DNA from: a virus
Virus record (IMG/VR): IMGVR_UViG_3300044911_002571
Coordinates: 1-38,650 of that record
Length of the DNA: 38,650 nt
Direction: 5' to 3' (one strand)
The first letter of the stretch is position 1. Every line of letters begins with the position of its first letter. Positions 22,941-30,306 of this stretch are shown one piece after another. Under the pieces are notes generated by a model. The model was not told the origin of the DNA, did no database searches, and worked only from the letters and a program-made list of their open reading frames with translations. The position numbers and the translations under genes were made by a program.

Positions 22941-23206
22941 GGGCACTCCGGGTCAGGCCCGTCGCACGAGCTCTCGTTCATCGGCACGCGGTAGAACGTC
23001 ACGCCATCGTCGGACCGCCACCAATGGTCGGGCTCCCCACGATGCGACGCCACGCGTGCGCGCTCCAGCCGATCTACCTCGGCGAGCAACTCGCCGACCG
23101 CGTCGTCTTTCCAGTCGATCGTAGGCTCGGCGCGCTCCTCCGCTTGCTCCTCCGCGTGCAGCTTGCGGAACAGCTCGAGGCGCTCTCTCGTCATCGGCGT
23201 CGTCAT
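22937..23206 (-). CDS. Small acidic hypothetical protein (89 aa)
   Basis: From ATG 23204-23206, overlapping the upstream TGA by 4 nt. An N-terminal charged helix (MTRERLELFRKLHAEEQAEE) is followed by AVGELLAEVDRLERARVASH and a Trp-rich beta end (DHWWRSDDGVTFYRVP). No family recognised. It is coupled to the HTH protein gene. Confidence 0.6.
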   Translation of the reverse strand: MTTPMTRERLELFRKLHAEEQAEERAEPTIDWKDDAVGELLAEVDRLERARVASHRGEPDHWWRSDDGVTFYRVPMNESSCDGPDPECP

Positions 23207-24174
23207 GCGTTCTCCTTCGCTCGCTCCACCTGACGCGTGCTCCACGCGTCGATCTCCGCGCGCTGAGCGTACACGCGGCCCGTGCTCGACGTGCGCACCG
23301 GCAGGCCGCGACTCACGTACGAACGTGCCGCACGCTCGCTCGTCTGCATGTGCGCGGCGATCTCCTTCCACCCTTCCAGGTCGTATCCGGGAATCCGCAT
23401 TTCCGCTGCCTCCGTGCGCCCGCCTCGGCGCAGCTCGCGAGCCTCGAGCACGCCACGCGCCACGAGGTCTTCGGTCATCTCACGAGTGACATGGCGAACG
23501 ACGAGCGTGACGTGCCGCTTCGTCCAGCCGTCGCCCAGCGTCTCCGCGATCGCCTCGTACGTCTGAGGCACGCGACGCCACGTGCCAGCCTTGCGGCCCT
23601 CAGTGCGCGACCACACGCGCTTGCCGCCCATGCGCGCCTCGACGATGAAGCGCACGAGCTCCGCGCTCACCTCCTCCGCGCCCACCGTCATCGGCACGCA
23701 CGCACGCACGAGCGCGCGCTCGAAATCCACGATGTCGTCGCGTCCGCCAGGTGTGCGCACCGTCCCGCCGCCTGCGCCCATGGCCTGCCCGAAGCGTCCG
23801 GGATCGCTCGTGGAGCGCACGGGTGCACCGTCGTCGACCACGCGCGCCCACTGCTGCCACGCGGCAGCGAGCGTGCCCCACCGCGGCCGTTCGTTCTCCT
23901 CGCCTCGACGACTGCGCTCGATGGCGCGACGGTCCTGCGTCGTGAGCAGCGTGCGGCCTCGATGCACCGCTACCTCGACGCCGTACGTCTCCTCGGCGGC
24001 GTCCGCAATCGACGCCGACCACTGCTCACGCATGCGGCGCTGACAGACACGACACGTCACCTCGACGTGCGAGTCCGTGACGTCGACCGCGACCATGCCG
24101 CAGAGCGAGAAGCGCAGATCGAGGCCCTCGCCCTCGCGGCGCTCACGTCGGAGGTGTAGCGCGCGCGTGGTCAC
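23203..24174 (-). CDS. DNA-binding protein with C-terminal excisionase-like HTH and zinc-knuckle-like N-terminus
   Basis: 323 residues from GTG 24172-24174 (4-nt overlap). The N-terminus has three Cys (LCGM, CRVCQRR) after a basic stretch, a possible zinc site. The middle part (VPMTVGAEEVSAELVRFIVE, YEAIAETLGDGWTKRHVTLV) looks like a winged helix, and the C-terminus (GYDLEGWKEIAAHMQTSER, RGLPVRTSSTGRVYAQRAEI, DAWSTRQ) is a MerR/excisionase-type helix-turn-helix. It lies between terminase and portal genes, unusual for such a protein. It may regulate late genes; this is inference. Confidence 0.65.
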   Translation of the reverse strand: MTTRALHLRRERREGEGLDLRFSLCGMVAVDVTDSHVEVTCRVCQRRMREQWSASIADAAEETYGVEVAVHRGRTLLTTQDRRAIERSRRGEENERPRWGTLAAAWQQWARVVDDGAPVRSTSDPGRFGQAMGAGGGTVRTPGGRDDIVDFERALVRACVPMTVGAEEVSAELVRFIVEARMGGKRVWSRTEGRKAGTWRRVPQTYEAIAETLGDGWTKRHVTLVVRHVTREMTEDLVARGVLEARELRRGGRTEAAEMRIPGYDLEGWKEIAAHMQTSERAARSYVSRGLPVRTSSTGRVYAQRAEIDAWSTRQVERAKENA

Positions 24175-24593
24175 GACTGCACCCTCCACCGCTCAGAACC
24201 TCCGACCCACGCAGCGACGGTGCTGCACCTTGGGCATGTCCACATGAACGCGTAGTGCGGCATCGGATACAGGCCCGTTTCCACGCGGCAGTGAGCAAAC
24301 GAAGCCATGTCCGCGGCGCACGCCACGCACTGACGTACCAGTGGTCCACGACGGAACGGCGACAGCGACGCGCCGTCGCGCACATCGTCGAGCGCGGACT
24401 CGTACGCGCGGTGAGCAAGACGCGCCCTGCGTCGCGCCTCAATGCGAGTCGCTCGCTTGCACAGCATCGCGCCGTGCCCGTGTTGGCCGAAGGTGCGCAC
24501 CTCGCGCGACCAGTCGATGCGAGCGTCGCGAGCCATGGCGTCGGCGTTCTGTGCCTCGCGCCGGAGTCGCAGCAGCGTGTCAGCTGTGGTCAC
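24171..24593 (-). CDS. Basic protein with C-terminal zinc ribbon-like Cys pairs (140 aa)
   Basis: GTG 24591-24593 overlaps the upstream stop by 4 nt. A helical basic N-terminal part (ADTLLRLRREAQNADAMARD, RIEARRRARLAHRAYESAL) is followed by CVACAADMASFAHC and WTCPRCSTVAAWVG, suggesting a zinc-binding fold. The N-terminal part resembles the neighbouring 110-residue protein (AAHRAYDAALSRWR), so the two genes may have arisen by duplication. Function unknown. Confidence 0.6.
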   Translation of the reverse strand: MTTADTLLRLRREAQNADAMARDARIDWSREVRTFGQHGHGAMLCKRATRIEARRRARLAHRAYESALDDVRDGASLSPFRRGPLVRQCVACAADMASFAHCRVETGLYPMPHYAFMWTCPRCSTVAAWVGGSERWRVQS

Positions 24594-24922
24594 GACTTGC
24601 CCTCGCCGAACGTGAACACGATGCGGGCGCCGTCCATGCGCCGCCCGCAAGGCAACGCCCTCCGCACCTCATTGCGCCACCGACTCAGCGCAGCGTCATA
24701 CGCGCGGTGAGCGGCGCGCGCTCGCTTGCGTGCGACGCACCGGAATCCTCGCTTGTACCGCTCGGTCGGCCGCCCGTGCTGGCCGTGCGCGATCACTTCC
24801 TCTCGCCACACGCGCGCCCACGTGGCCGCTTGCTCGTTGGCCGCACGCACCTCCGCGCGATGCATCAGCATCACGGGCCGCAGCTCGTCGACCAGCCTGC
24901 GCTCTCCCTCGTCGCCGCTCAT
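24590..24922 (-). CDS. Basic helical protein (110 aa), paralogue of its neighbour
   Basis: ATG 24920-24922 overlaps the upstream TGA by 4 nt. Helical, Arg/Ala-rich: VDELRPVMLMHRAEVRAANE, then ARKRARAAHRAYDAALSRWR, similar in spacing to the next gene's N-terminal half. The C-terminus (RMDGARIVFTFGEGKS) is different. No family recognised. Confidence 0.6.
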   Translation of the reverse strand: MSGDEGERRLVDELRPVMLMHRAEVRAANEQAATWARVWREEVIAHGQHGRPTERYKRGFRCVARKRARAAHRAYDAALSRWRNEVRRALPCGRRMDGARIVFTFGEGKS

Positions 24923-25872
24923 GTGGTGGCCTCGGTGTCGAGCACGATGTCTTCCGCGTAGTACGCCACGCCATTCACCAGAGGATCTCCGTCCTCGTCG
25001 AATCCGGTCACCATGCCGAGCCTCTCGTCGCTTCCCGGATGGCGGACGTGCGCGCCGAAGACAAGTCCCCGCTTGGCCGCTTGCACGCTCGGCTTTCCGC
25101 ATGACGCGGCCACCAAAGCCAGCGCGTCCTCGGCCGCCTTCCGCCGCACCCTCTCGCGCTCGAGCTCGGCGCGCATGCTGGCCAGCTCGTGGCGCATCGC
25201 GTCGCGCTCGGCCTCCATCCCTTGCGCACCTCTTCGCATCGCCTCGACCTTTGCGATTGCGGCATCCCGCTCCGCGCGCGCCTCATCGACACGTGCACGC
25301 ATGTGGTCAGCGGCCGACGTCTCAAGCAGGAGCCACTCGCTCAGCGCCTCGATGCGCGCCTCCGCGTCGCGCCGCAGCCTCTTCGCCTCGTACCCGAGGC
25401 TGGCTCTGCGCACGCTGTCGTACGGGTCGCATGCTGCCGCGACGCGCTCGTGCGCATCCGCCTTGACGAGCATGTCCACCGCCTCGCGAATCCCAGCAGC
25501 TGCGCTGTCCGCCCGCGCAGTGTCGCCGCCCTCGCTCGCCGTCACCTCCGCGTCAGCCGCAGGCGTGCCACGCTCTGCCGCATGCTGATCGTCTGCCGAG
25601 GGTGTCACGAGGTCCACGACGCCGCGCACGCACGGCCCCTGCGCTGCTCGTCCTGCGCTACCCCGCTGCTCGGCTCTGCACGCATCGTGGTCGACGTGGC
25701 AGACGCCGGCGCCGAAGTGGCGCTCCGCGTAGGCGCTCACGCTCTCCGAGAGAGACGCGTCCGTCGTCGCCCCTGCCACGGCTGGCGGTGCGAGTAGACG
25801 CGCCTCAAGTGTGACGATGCGCTCCTCGAGCGCCGCGAATCGCTGGCCGGTCGTGCCGAGGTCCTCGGTCAT
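24919..25872 (-). CDS. Coiled-coil protein with C-terminal SH3-like segment (317 aa)
   Basis: ATG start, 4-nt overlaps at both ends. Residues ~1-30 form a short coiled coil (RFAALEERIVTLEARLLAPP); residues ~150-270 are a long charged coiled coil (EALSEWLLLETSAADHMRARV, MRHELASMRAELERERVRRK). The last ~50 residues (GLVFGAHVRHPGSDERLGMV, TGFDEDGDPLVNGV, YYAEDIVL) look like a small SH3-like barrel. Between them is a low-complexity His/Cys-containing region. Function unknown; it may bind DNA or a protein partner. Confidence 0.6.
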   Translation of the reverse strand: MTEDLGTTGQRFAALEERIVTLEARLLAPPAVAGATTDASLSESVSAYAERHFGAGVCHVDHDACRAEQRGSAGRAAQGPCVRGVVDLVTPSADDQHAAERGTPAADAEVTASEGGDTARADSAAAGIREAVDMLVKADAHERVAAACDPYDSVRRASLGYEAKRLRRDAEARIEALSEWLLLETSAADHMRARVDEARAERDAAIAKVEAMRRGAQGMEAERDAMRHELASMRAELERERVRRKAAEDALALVAASCGKPSVQAAKRGLVFGAHVRHPGSDERLGMVTGFDEDGDPLVNGVAYYAEDIVLDTEATT

Positions 25873-26090
25873 CGCTCACCTCGCTTGACGTCGATGTAAG
25901 AGCGCATGGTGAGCGCGCACAGCTTCGCGATCTCTGACACCGTGTCCGGATGCGGCTCCACCCCGCAGACGTCGCACGCGATCTCCGCTGCGAGCCACAG
26001 AAGCGTTGCCGACTTCGCGCCGGGGTCGCCCGGCAGCGTGTCCACAGCATCGGTCACAGCCTCGTCGAATGCCGTCGTCGGATTCCTCAT
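25869..26090 (-). CDS. Small hypothetical protein (73 aa)
   Basis: ATG start, overlaps its neighbours by 4 nt. Predicted helical: TTAFDEAVTDAVDTLPGD, SATLLWLAAEIACDVCGVEP, TVSEIAKLCALTMRSYIDV. One CDVC pair. No family recognised. Confidence 0.6.
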   Translation of the reverse strand: MRNPTTAFDEAVTDAVDTLPGDPGAKSATLLWLAAEIACDVCGVEPHPDTVSEIAKLCALTMRSYIDVKRGER

Positions 26091-26329
26091 GCGTCCACCC
26101 GTCCTCTCGTGCTCTCCACGAGCACGCTCTCCGCAGCCCTCGCGTACACGCGCACCACCGCCGAGCCTGACGCGTCAGCGAGCGCGTGCAGTCCACTCGC
26201 CGCCTCACCAAGCGCGGCCTCTCGCTCGAGGAGGGCGAACGCGACGTCAGACTCGCGCCCAGCCTGACGCGCGTGACGAGCAGCGCGCCAGAGATGGATG
26301 ATCGCGTCGAGCGTGCGGCGAGCGTTCAT
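26087..26329 (-). CDS. Small helical protein (80 aa)
   Basis: ATG 26327-26329 overlaps the upstream stop by 4 nt; an upstream extension of the frame is an arginine-rich shadow. The sequence (MNARRTLDAIIHLWRAARHA, ALLEREAALGEAASGLHALA) suggests two or three helices. Function unknown. Confidence 0.55.
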   Translation of the reverse strand: MNARRTLDAIIHLWRAARHARQAGRESDVAFALLEREAALGEAASGLHALADASGSAVVRVYARAAESVLVESTRGRVDA

Positions 26330-26598
26330 GCGCGCCTGGTCTGCGTGATAGTCATCGCCATGAAGTGCGCGCGCGGCCTGACGACCTCTCGCAGCCTGTC
26401 GACAATCTCGTGTCGACCGTCGTTGCCCAGCGGAAGCGCCGTGGTGCACAGAAGCACATCGTCTTCCGGCTCGCTGTAGACGAACGTTGCGAACATCGGC
26501 ACGTCATACTCCTTCGCGAGCCTGATAATCTCTGTCATCAGCGGAGCGATGTGCTTGTCGTACGCCATCTCCCGCGGACCTCGGTTGTCACTGTCCAT
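26326..26598 (-). CDS. Small conserved-looking phage protein (90 aa)
   Basis: ATG 26596-26598 overlaps the terminase stop by 1 nt. An amphipathic helix (HIAPLMTEIIRLAKEYDVP) followed by MFATFVYSEPEDDVLLCTT, then a second helix. An alpha/beta pattern of this type is common among small phage proteins following terminase. No assigned function. Confidence 0.6.
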   Translation of the reverse strand: MDSDNRGPREMAYDKHIAPLMTEIIRLAKEYDVPMFATFVYSEPEDDVLLCTTALPLGNDGRHEIVDRLREVVRPRAHFMAMTITQTRRA

Positions 26599-28073
26599 CA
26601 CAGCCACCCTCCTCTCGATGCCGGCGCACGACCGGCAGGTCGTCCCACGTTGCCTGGCGTCAGCACGCCCTCGCTCAGCGCCTTGTGCGCTGTCACCGTC
26701 GCGTCGATCTCGTCGTCCACCTCGGCACTCGACATGCCCGAGAAGTCCAGCGCACGCGACACGTAGCCGCTCACATCCCACGTCGCCGACGCAGGCACGA
26801 GCACGCGCCCGTGATTCCAATCAGCCTCGAGCGCACGAGCGTTCACCAGCTTGTCGCCCTTCGTTGGCTCGTGGCGAACGCTCAGCCCCATCGAGCGCGC
26901 CGTCTCGAGGAGCGCGGCCTCCTGTCCGCCCGTGCGCATGTAGACCTGAGCGCCGAGGTAGCGCATCTGTAGAGCGCGCATCTCCGCGCACCACTCCGAG
27001 AACGAGCAGCGACGGCGCAGCACCTCGAGCACGAAGAAGCGCGGCGGCTGTCCTGGCTCGGCGTCGAGCTCACGCGCGAGAACGACAGCGACCGACCAGT
27101 CCGCCGTGGTGCGCGTGGAGTACGCGAGGTCCATACCAATCGCGCACGCGTAGCGGCCGGGCCGCACGTCGTACGTGTGCACGCCTCGCAGCAGCTTGCC
27201 TTCACGTGGACGCGGCGAGCCCATGTAGAGCGCCCACCAGTCGTGCTCCGTGACGAGCAACCTCTGAGCCTCGTAGAACGCGCGGTCGCGGCCGCCGAAC
27301 GTAATCAGCGGCTCGCCCGTGTTCACGTCCACGCTCGGAATGTTGATCTCGAGCACATCGACGCCAGCGGCGCGCAACGGCTCAAGCTTGACCGCCATCT
27401 GCGCAATCAGGTCTGTTGATGTCCAGCGCGTGTGCTCGATGACCACACTCGTTTCGGGGTGGCGACGAGACATCACCGCGGAACTGACCTGCGACACGAT
27501 GCGTGATGACACGGCATCGCTCTCGGCCTCCACCTGGTTCTTGTACGGGTCGCAGATCCACACCGCCTTGAGCCCGCTCTGGCCCGTGAGGCCGCCGTCT
27601 CGACCACGTGCGAGCATCCCTCCGCCGCGCGTCGTGTACCACGAGTCAACGGCCTTTGAGTCGCCGCGGAGCTCAACGTTCGCGGCCTTCACGATGTCGC
27701 GGATCTCGCGGGACTTCTCGTTCGCCAGATCCTGTCCGTACGTCACCAGACCGATTCGATGGTCCGGCCGGCGAGTGATGTGGCGCGCGCATGCGTACTG
27801 GCCGAGCATCGTCTTTCCGATCTGCGGCGGTGCCGACACGAGCGCGATGACCGGCGCGGCCTCACCGCATGACGCGCGAAACACGCGGTCCCACGCGTCA
27901 GCGATGGGCGACAGATCGTCGCGCCTCTGGCACGCTGGCCCGAACACCATCCGGCCCATGCGCAACTGGTAGTCGAGCACCGAGTCAGCCCGCGCAAGAC
28001 GCAACTCGGCCGCGTGGATGCTCGCTTGAAGCTCCTCGATGGCCCGCGCTGCCTCTGCTGCGGTGAGTGTCAC
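26598..28073 (-). CDS. terL: Terminase large subunit
   Basis: 491 residues, GTG start (28071-28073) abutting the upstream stop. The ATPase half has a Walker A variant APPQIGKT near residue 86, the DPYKNQVEAESD region and SVVIEHTRWTSTDLIAQM as Walker B/C part. The nuclease half has GMDLAYSTRTTADWSV as the acidic metal site. Together these packaging-motor signs are clear. Its length is normal for the family. The small subunit gene lies two genes upstream, separated by a 109-residue unknown gene. Confidence 0.92.
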   Translation of the reverse strand: MTLTAAEAARAIEELQASIHAAELRLARADSVLDYQLRMGRMVFGPACQRRDDLSPIADAWDRVFRASCGEAAPVIALVSAPPQIGKTMLGQYACARHITRRPDHRIGLVTYGQDLANEKSREIRDIVKAANVELRGDSKAVDSWYTTRGGGMLARGRDGGLTGQSGLKAVWICDPYKNQVEAESDAVSSRIVSQVSSAVMSRRHPETSVVIEHTRWTSTDLIAQMAVKLEPLRAAGVDVLEINIPSVDVNTGEPLITFGGRDRAFYEAQRLLVTEHDWWALYMGSPRPREGKLLRGVHTYDVRPGRYACAIGMDLAYSTRTTADWSVAVVLARELDAEPGQPPRFFVLEVLRRRCSFSEWCAEMRALQMRYLGAQVYMRTGGQEAALLETARSMGLSVRHEPTKGDKLVNARALEADWNHGRVLVPASATWDVSGYVSRALDFSGMSSAEVDDEIDATVTAHKALSEGVLTPGNVGRPAGRAPASRGGWL

Positions 28074-28403
28074 TCACGCCCTCCGCGGCACCTTGAGGCG
28101 TCGCGCCTCGGCGACGATCCTTTGAGCGAGTGCCTCGACCGCTTGCCTTGACTCCGGCTGCCGTTCCCAAAGCGGCGTTCTGTTCAGAGGCTCCATGCCG
28201 AACACCACCGGCAGCGAGAACGGGGCCTTCATCACCAGCTGCATGAACGACCGTCCCTCTCGCGCCGCGTGCGTCACGACATACGCAGCATCATTGTCGA
28301 CGTCCGTGTTACTTCCTCCGTCGTATTCCCACTTGAAGCCACGCTCCTTGCACAACGCCTTCACCACATCCGAGATCCGCCACCGCTTCACGCGCTTGCT
28401 CAT
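28074..28403 (-). CDS. Hypothetical protein between terminase genes (109 aa)
   Basis: ATG 28401-28403 (or GTG one codon upstream) overlaps the small terminase stop. Basic N-terminus (SKRVKRWRISDVVKALCKER), then WEYDGGSNTDVDNDAAYVVT and a helical C-terminus. Placed between terminase small and large subunit genes, so a packaging accessory role is possible. No family recognised. Confidence 0.6.
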   Translation of the reverse strand: MSKRVKRWRISDVVKALCKERGFKWEYDGGSNTDVDNDAAYVVTHAAREGRSFMQLVMKAPFSLPVVFGMEPLNRTPLWERQPESRQAVEALAQRIVAEARRLKVPRRA

Positions 28404-28957
28404 CACTCACCTCCACCCTCTCCTGGCGAACGCGGCGTAGCGTCGATCGCGCGCTCGGTCTCGTCGAGCCTGTCGAGAAGTGCCCTCAGTCGCTCGCGCT
28501 GCTCGACTGTCGCGGGGTCGCTGTCGACAGCCTGCACACGCAGCACGTCGAGACCATTCAGCTTCGCCACCAACTCGATCGCGCGAATGCGATCGGAGTG
28601 CCGCGGCTCGCCCACAATCGGCACACCCTCTGACACACCAATCGTCGCGAGCATGCGACCGTCGGCAATCTCCATGAGTCGCGCCGTCAGCATCTCTGCC
28701 GTGATCTTCGATTCCGCTGCGCGTTCCAGCTTGATCGCCCTGATGCGGTCCTGCACCTCCGGCTCGTCGAGCAGCTGGCTTGCGGTCACATGCGCACGGT
28801 CGGGAGAGAAGCCAGCGATGGTCGCCGCGCGCTTCCCGTTCATCTGCGCCTCGCCCATGTACGCCTGCACGAACGCCTCGCGCTTGTCGAGCGCAGGCTG
28901 AACCGCCCCGCGCTTCTTGCCTGGCGGACGCTTCCCGTTTGTGACACGAGCGGTCAT
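28403..28957 (-). CDS. terS: Terminase small subunit (Terminase_2 family)
   Basis: 184 residues, ATG start. The pattern DKREAFVQAYMGEAQMNGKR, ATIAGFSPDRAHVTASQLLD, EPEVQDRIRAIK is the N-terminal helix-turn-helix of the Terminase_2 family, followed by the MLEIADG-like segment (RLMEIADGRM). The protein recognises phage DNA and recruits the large subunit, whose gene follows after one small gene. Confidence 0.88.
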   Translation of the reverse strand: MTARVTNGKRPPGKKRGAVQPALDKREAFVQAYMGEAQMNGKRAATIAGFSPDRAHVTASQLLDEPEVQDRIRAIKLERAAESKITAEMLTARLMEIADGRMLATIGVSEGVPIVGEPRHSDRIRAIELVAKLNGLDVLRVQAVDSDPATVEQRERLRALLDRLDETERAIDATPRSPGEGGGE

Positions 28958-28964
28958 ACCGGAG

Positions 28965-29447
28965 TCATACCGCGTGGCCCGCTCTCACCCTCTCGACCGC
29001 CACATCTCGCGCCTCTGACTCACCATCGAAGCGCACCCGCACCGTCTCGAGCCACGGGTTGACCTGCACCACATCATGACCCTCGTACTGCCGCACATGC
29101 CGCCCGCAGTACTGCGACCGGATGCCGCCAGCGACGACGCCGCGCACCCACCGCTCGCGCCCTCGCGCGTCGTGCACGTACGCCCAGCACGCGCCGCCCT
29201 CGCGCACGTCGAGCAGCCCCGACGCCTCGACCGCAGCGCGCTCGCCGTCCGTCAGCTCGCCGCCCTCGCGACACGTCCGCACGAGCGGCCCGATGGGGTG
29301 CGCCTGGAGCTCTCGCGGCTCGCGCCATGACACGGATGTCATAGCGTTTCCCGCCACGACGTTGCCCTCAGACGCCCGCTCGTCACTCGGACGCGCGGAC
29401 GTAGCTGCCGACCCGTCTCCGGGCCACCTACCCACCGCCGCGCTCAC
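28965..29447 (-). CDS. Hypothetical protein (160 aa)
   Basis: GTG 29445-29447 overlaps the TGA of the upstream 55-aa gene by 4 nt, which decides the start. The N-terminal 40 residues are low-complexity. The C-terminal half is more ordered: ELTDGERAAVEASGLLDV, CWAYVHDARGRERWVRGVVA, and a beta end VVQVNPWLETVRVRFDGES. A Cys-His-type pattern (SQYCGRHVRQYEGH) is present once. No family recognised. Confidence 0.55.
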   Translation of the reverse strand: MSAAVGRWPGDGSAATSARPSDERASEGNVVAGNAMTSVSWREPRELQAHPIGPLVRTCREGGELTDGERAAVEASGLLDVREGGACWAYVHDARGRERWVRGVVAGGIRSQYCGRHVRQYEGHDVVQVNPWLETVRVRFDGESEARDVAVERVRAGHAV

Positions 29448-29611
29448 GCGTCCCACCTCGTGACGTGCACCCACTGCGTGCGCCCATCGCTCCGGCGTCG
29501 CTTGACGTACGCCGCCCGCAGGCCGCGCCGCGCCCTCAGCGCGTGCTCGGCGTCGAGGTCGCGTAGCAGCGTCTCGTCGCGCACCATGGCAGGCTCCTCG
29601 GTCTCGCTCAT
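29444..29611 (-). CDS. Small basic protein (55 aa)
   Basis: ATG 29609-29611 overlaps the upstream stop by 4 nt (ATGA), and the downstream gene's GTG overlaps its TGA likewise, so it fills the otherwise unexplained 165 nt between them. Translation: MSETEEPAMVRDETLLRDLD, then an Arg/Ala-rich helix, then SDGRTQWVHVTRWDA. No family recognised. Confidence 0.6.
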   Translation of the reverse strand: MSETEEPAMVRDETLLRDLDAEHALRARRGLRAAYVKRRRSDGRTQWVHVTRWDA

Positions 29612-30306
29612 CGGGTCACCTCAGCCGTAGCGGGCGAACGCCGACGGCGGCGCATGTCGACGCGGCTGGTCAGCTCCAGCGTGTACCCGACGCTCTGCCA
29701 GCGAGATGCGGCGCGCGGCGTCAGTCGCTGTTCCCACTGAGCCTTCGTGATGTTGCCCAACAGGAGCGTCTTGGTGCGCGAGCCCTGGCGAGCGTTGATG
29801 AGCTCCTCGAGCATCGCGCGCACGTCGTCGAGGCGCTGACGCTCGCCGCCGATCTCGTCGACCACGAGAGCGCGAGCGCGCTTGAGCGACTCCCATCGCT
29901 CGCGGTCCGGCCCGTACTGCGCCGACCACAGCCGCACGAGCTCGCTCGAGAGCACGTAGCGGCCGTCCATGTCAGCGACCCACCACGCTGCCGCGACGGT
30001 CTTGCCGACGCCGCGTTCGCCCACGACGGCCAGCGCGCACGGCCCGTCCTTCGCCGCGCCCCACGAGAGCACGAGATCGGCCGTGAGCGGGTGTGGCCGC
30101 ATCTCGTGGACGACCGTCCGCCGCCCGTCGTCGGTCAACTCGCCCGGCAGCTCGCGATCGAGGATCTCTGCGCGTCGCAGTCGACGAGCTTTGCCCTCCT
30201 CGCGCCATCGCTCGTAGTCGCGGCGCGCTTCCCACGCGGCAACCTCGGCGTCACTCGCCGGCCCTCGCAGCCCGACCGACCGCAGCGTCGCAATCGCGTC
30301 ACCCAT
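29608..30306 (-). CDS. DnaC-like helicase loader ATPase
   Basis: 232 residues from ATG 30304-30306, overlapping the initiator gene by 8 nt. AAA+ signs: Walker A GERGVGKT, Walker B ALVVDEIGG, sensor 1 LLLGNITKAQWEQRL and an Arg near the end of the domain (RAASRW). This matches DnaC/IstB-type loaders that place the host helicase on phage DNA. The N-terminal ~50 residues are charged and helical, probably the partner-binding part. Encoded next to the replication initiator, as in lambda O/P-type modules. Confidence 0.88.
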   Translation of the reverse strand: MGDAIATLRSVGLRGPASDAEVAAWEARRDYERWREEGKARRLRRAEILDRELPGELTDDGRRTVVHEMRPHPLTADLVLSWGAAKDGPCALAVVGERGVGKTVAAAWWVADMDGRYVLSSELVRLWSAQYGPDRERWESLKRARALVVDEIGGERQRLDDVRAMLEELINARQGSRTKTLLLGNITKAQWEQRLTPRAASRWQSVGYTLELTSRVDMRRRRRSPATAEVTR

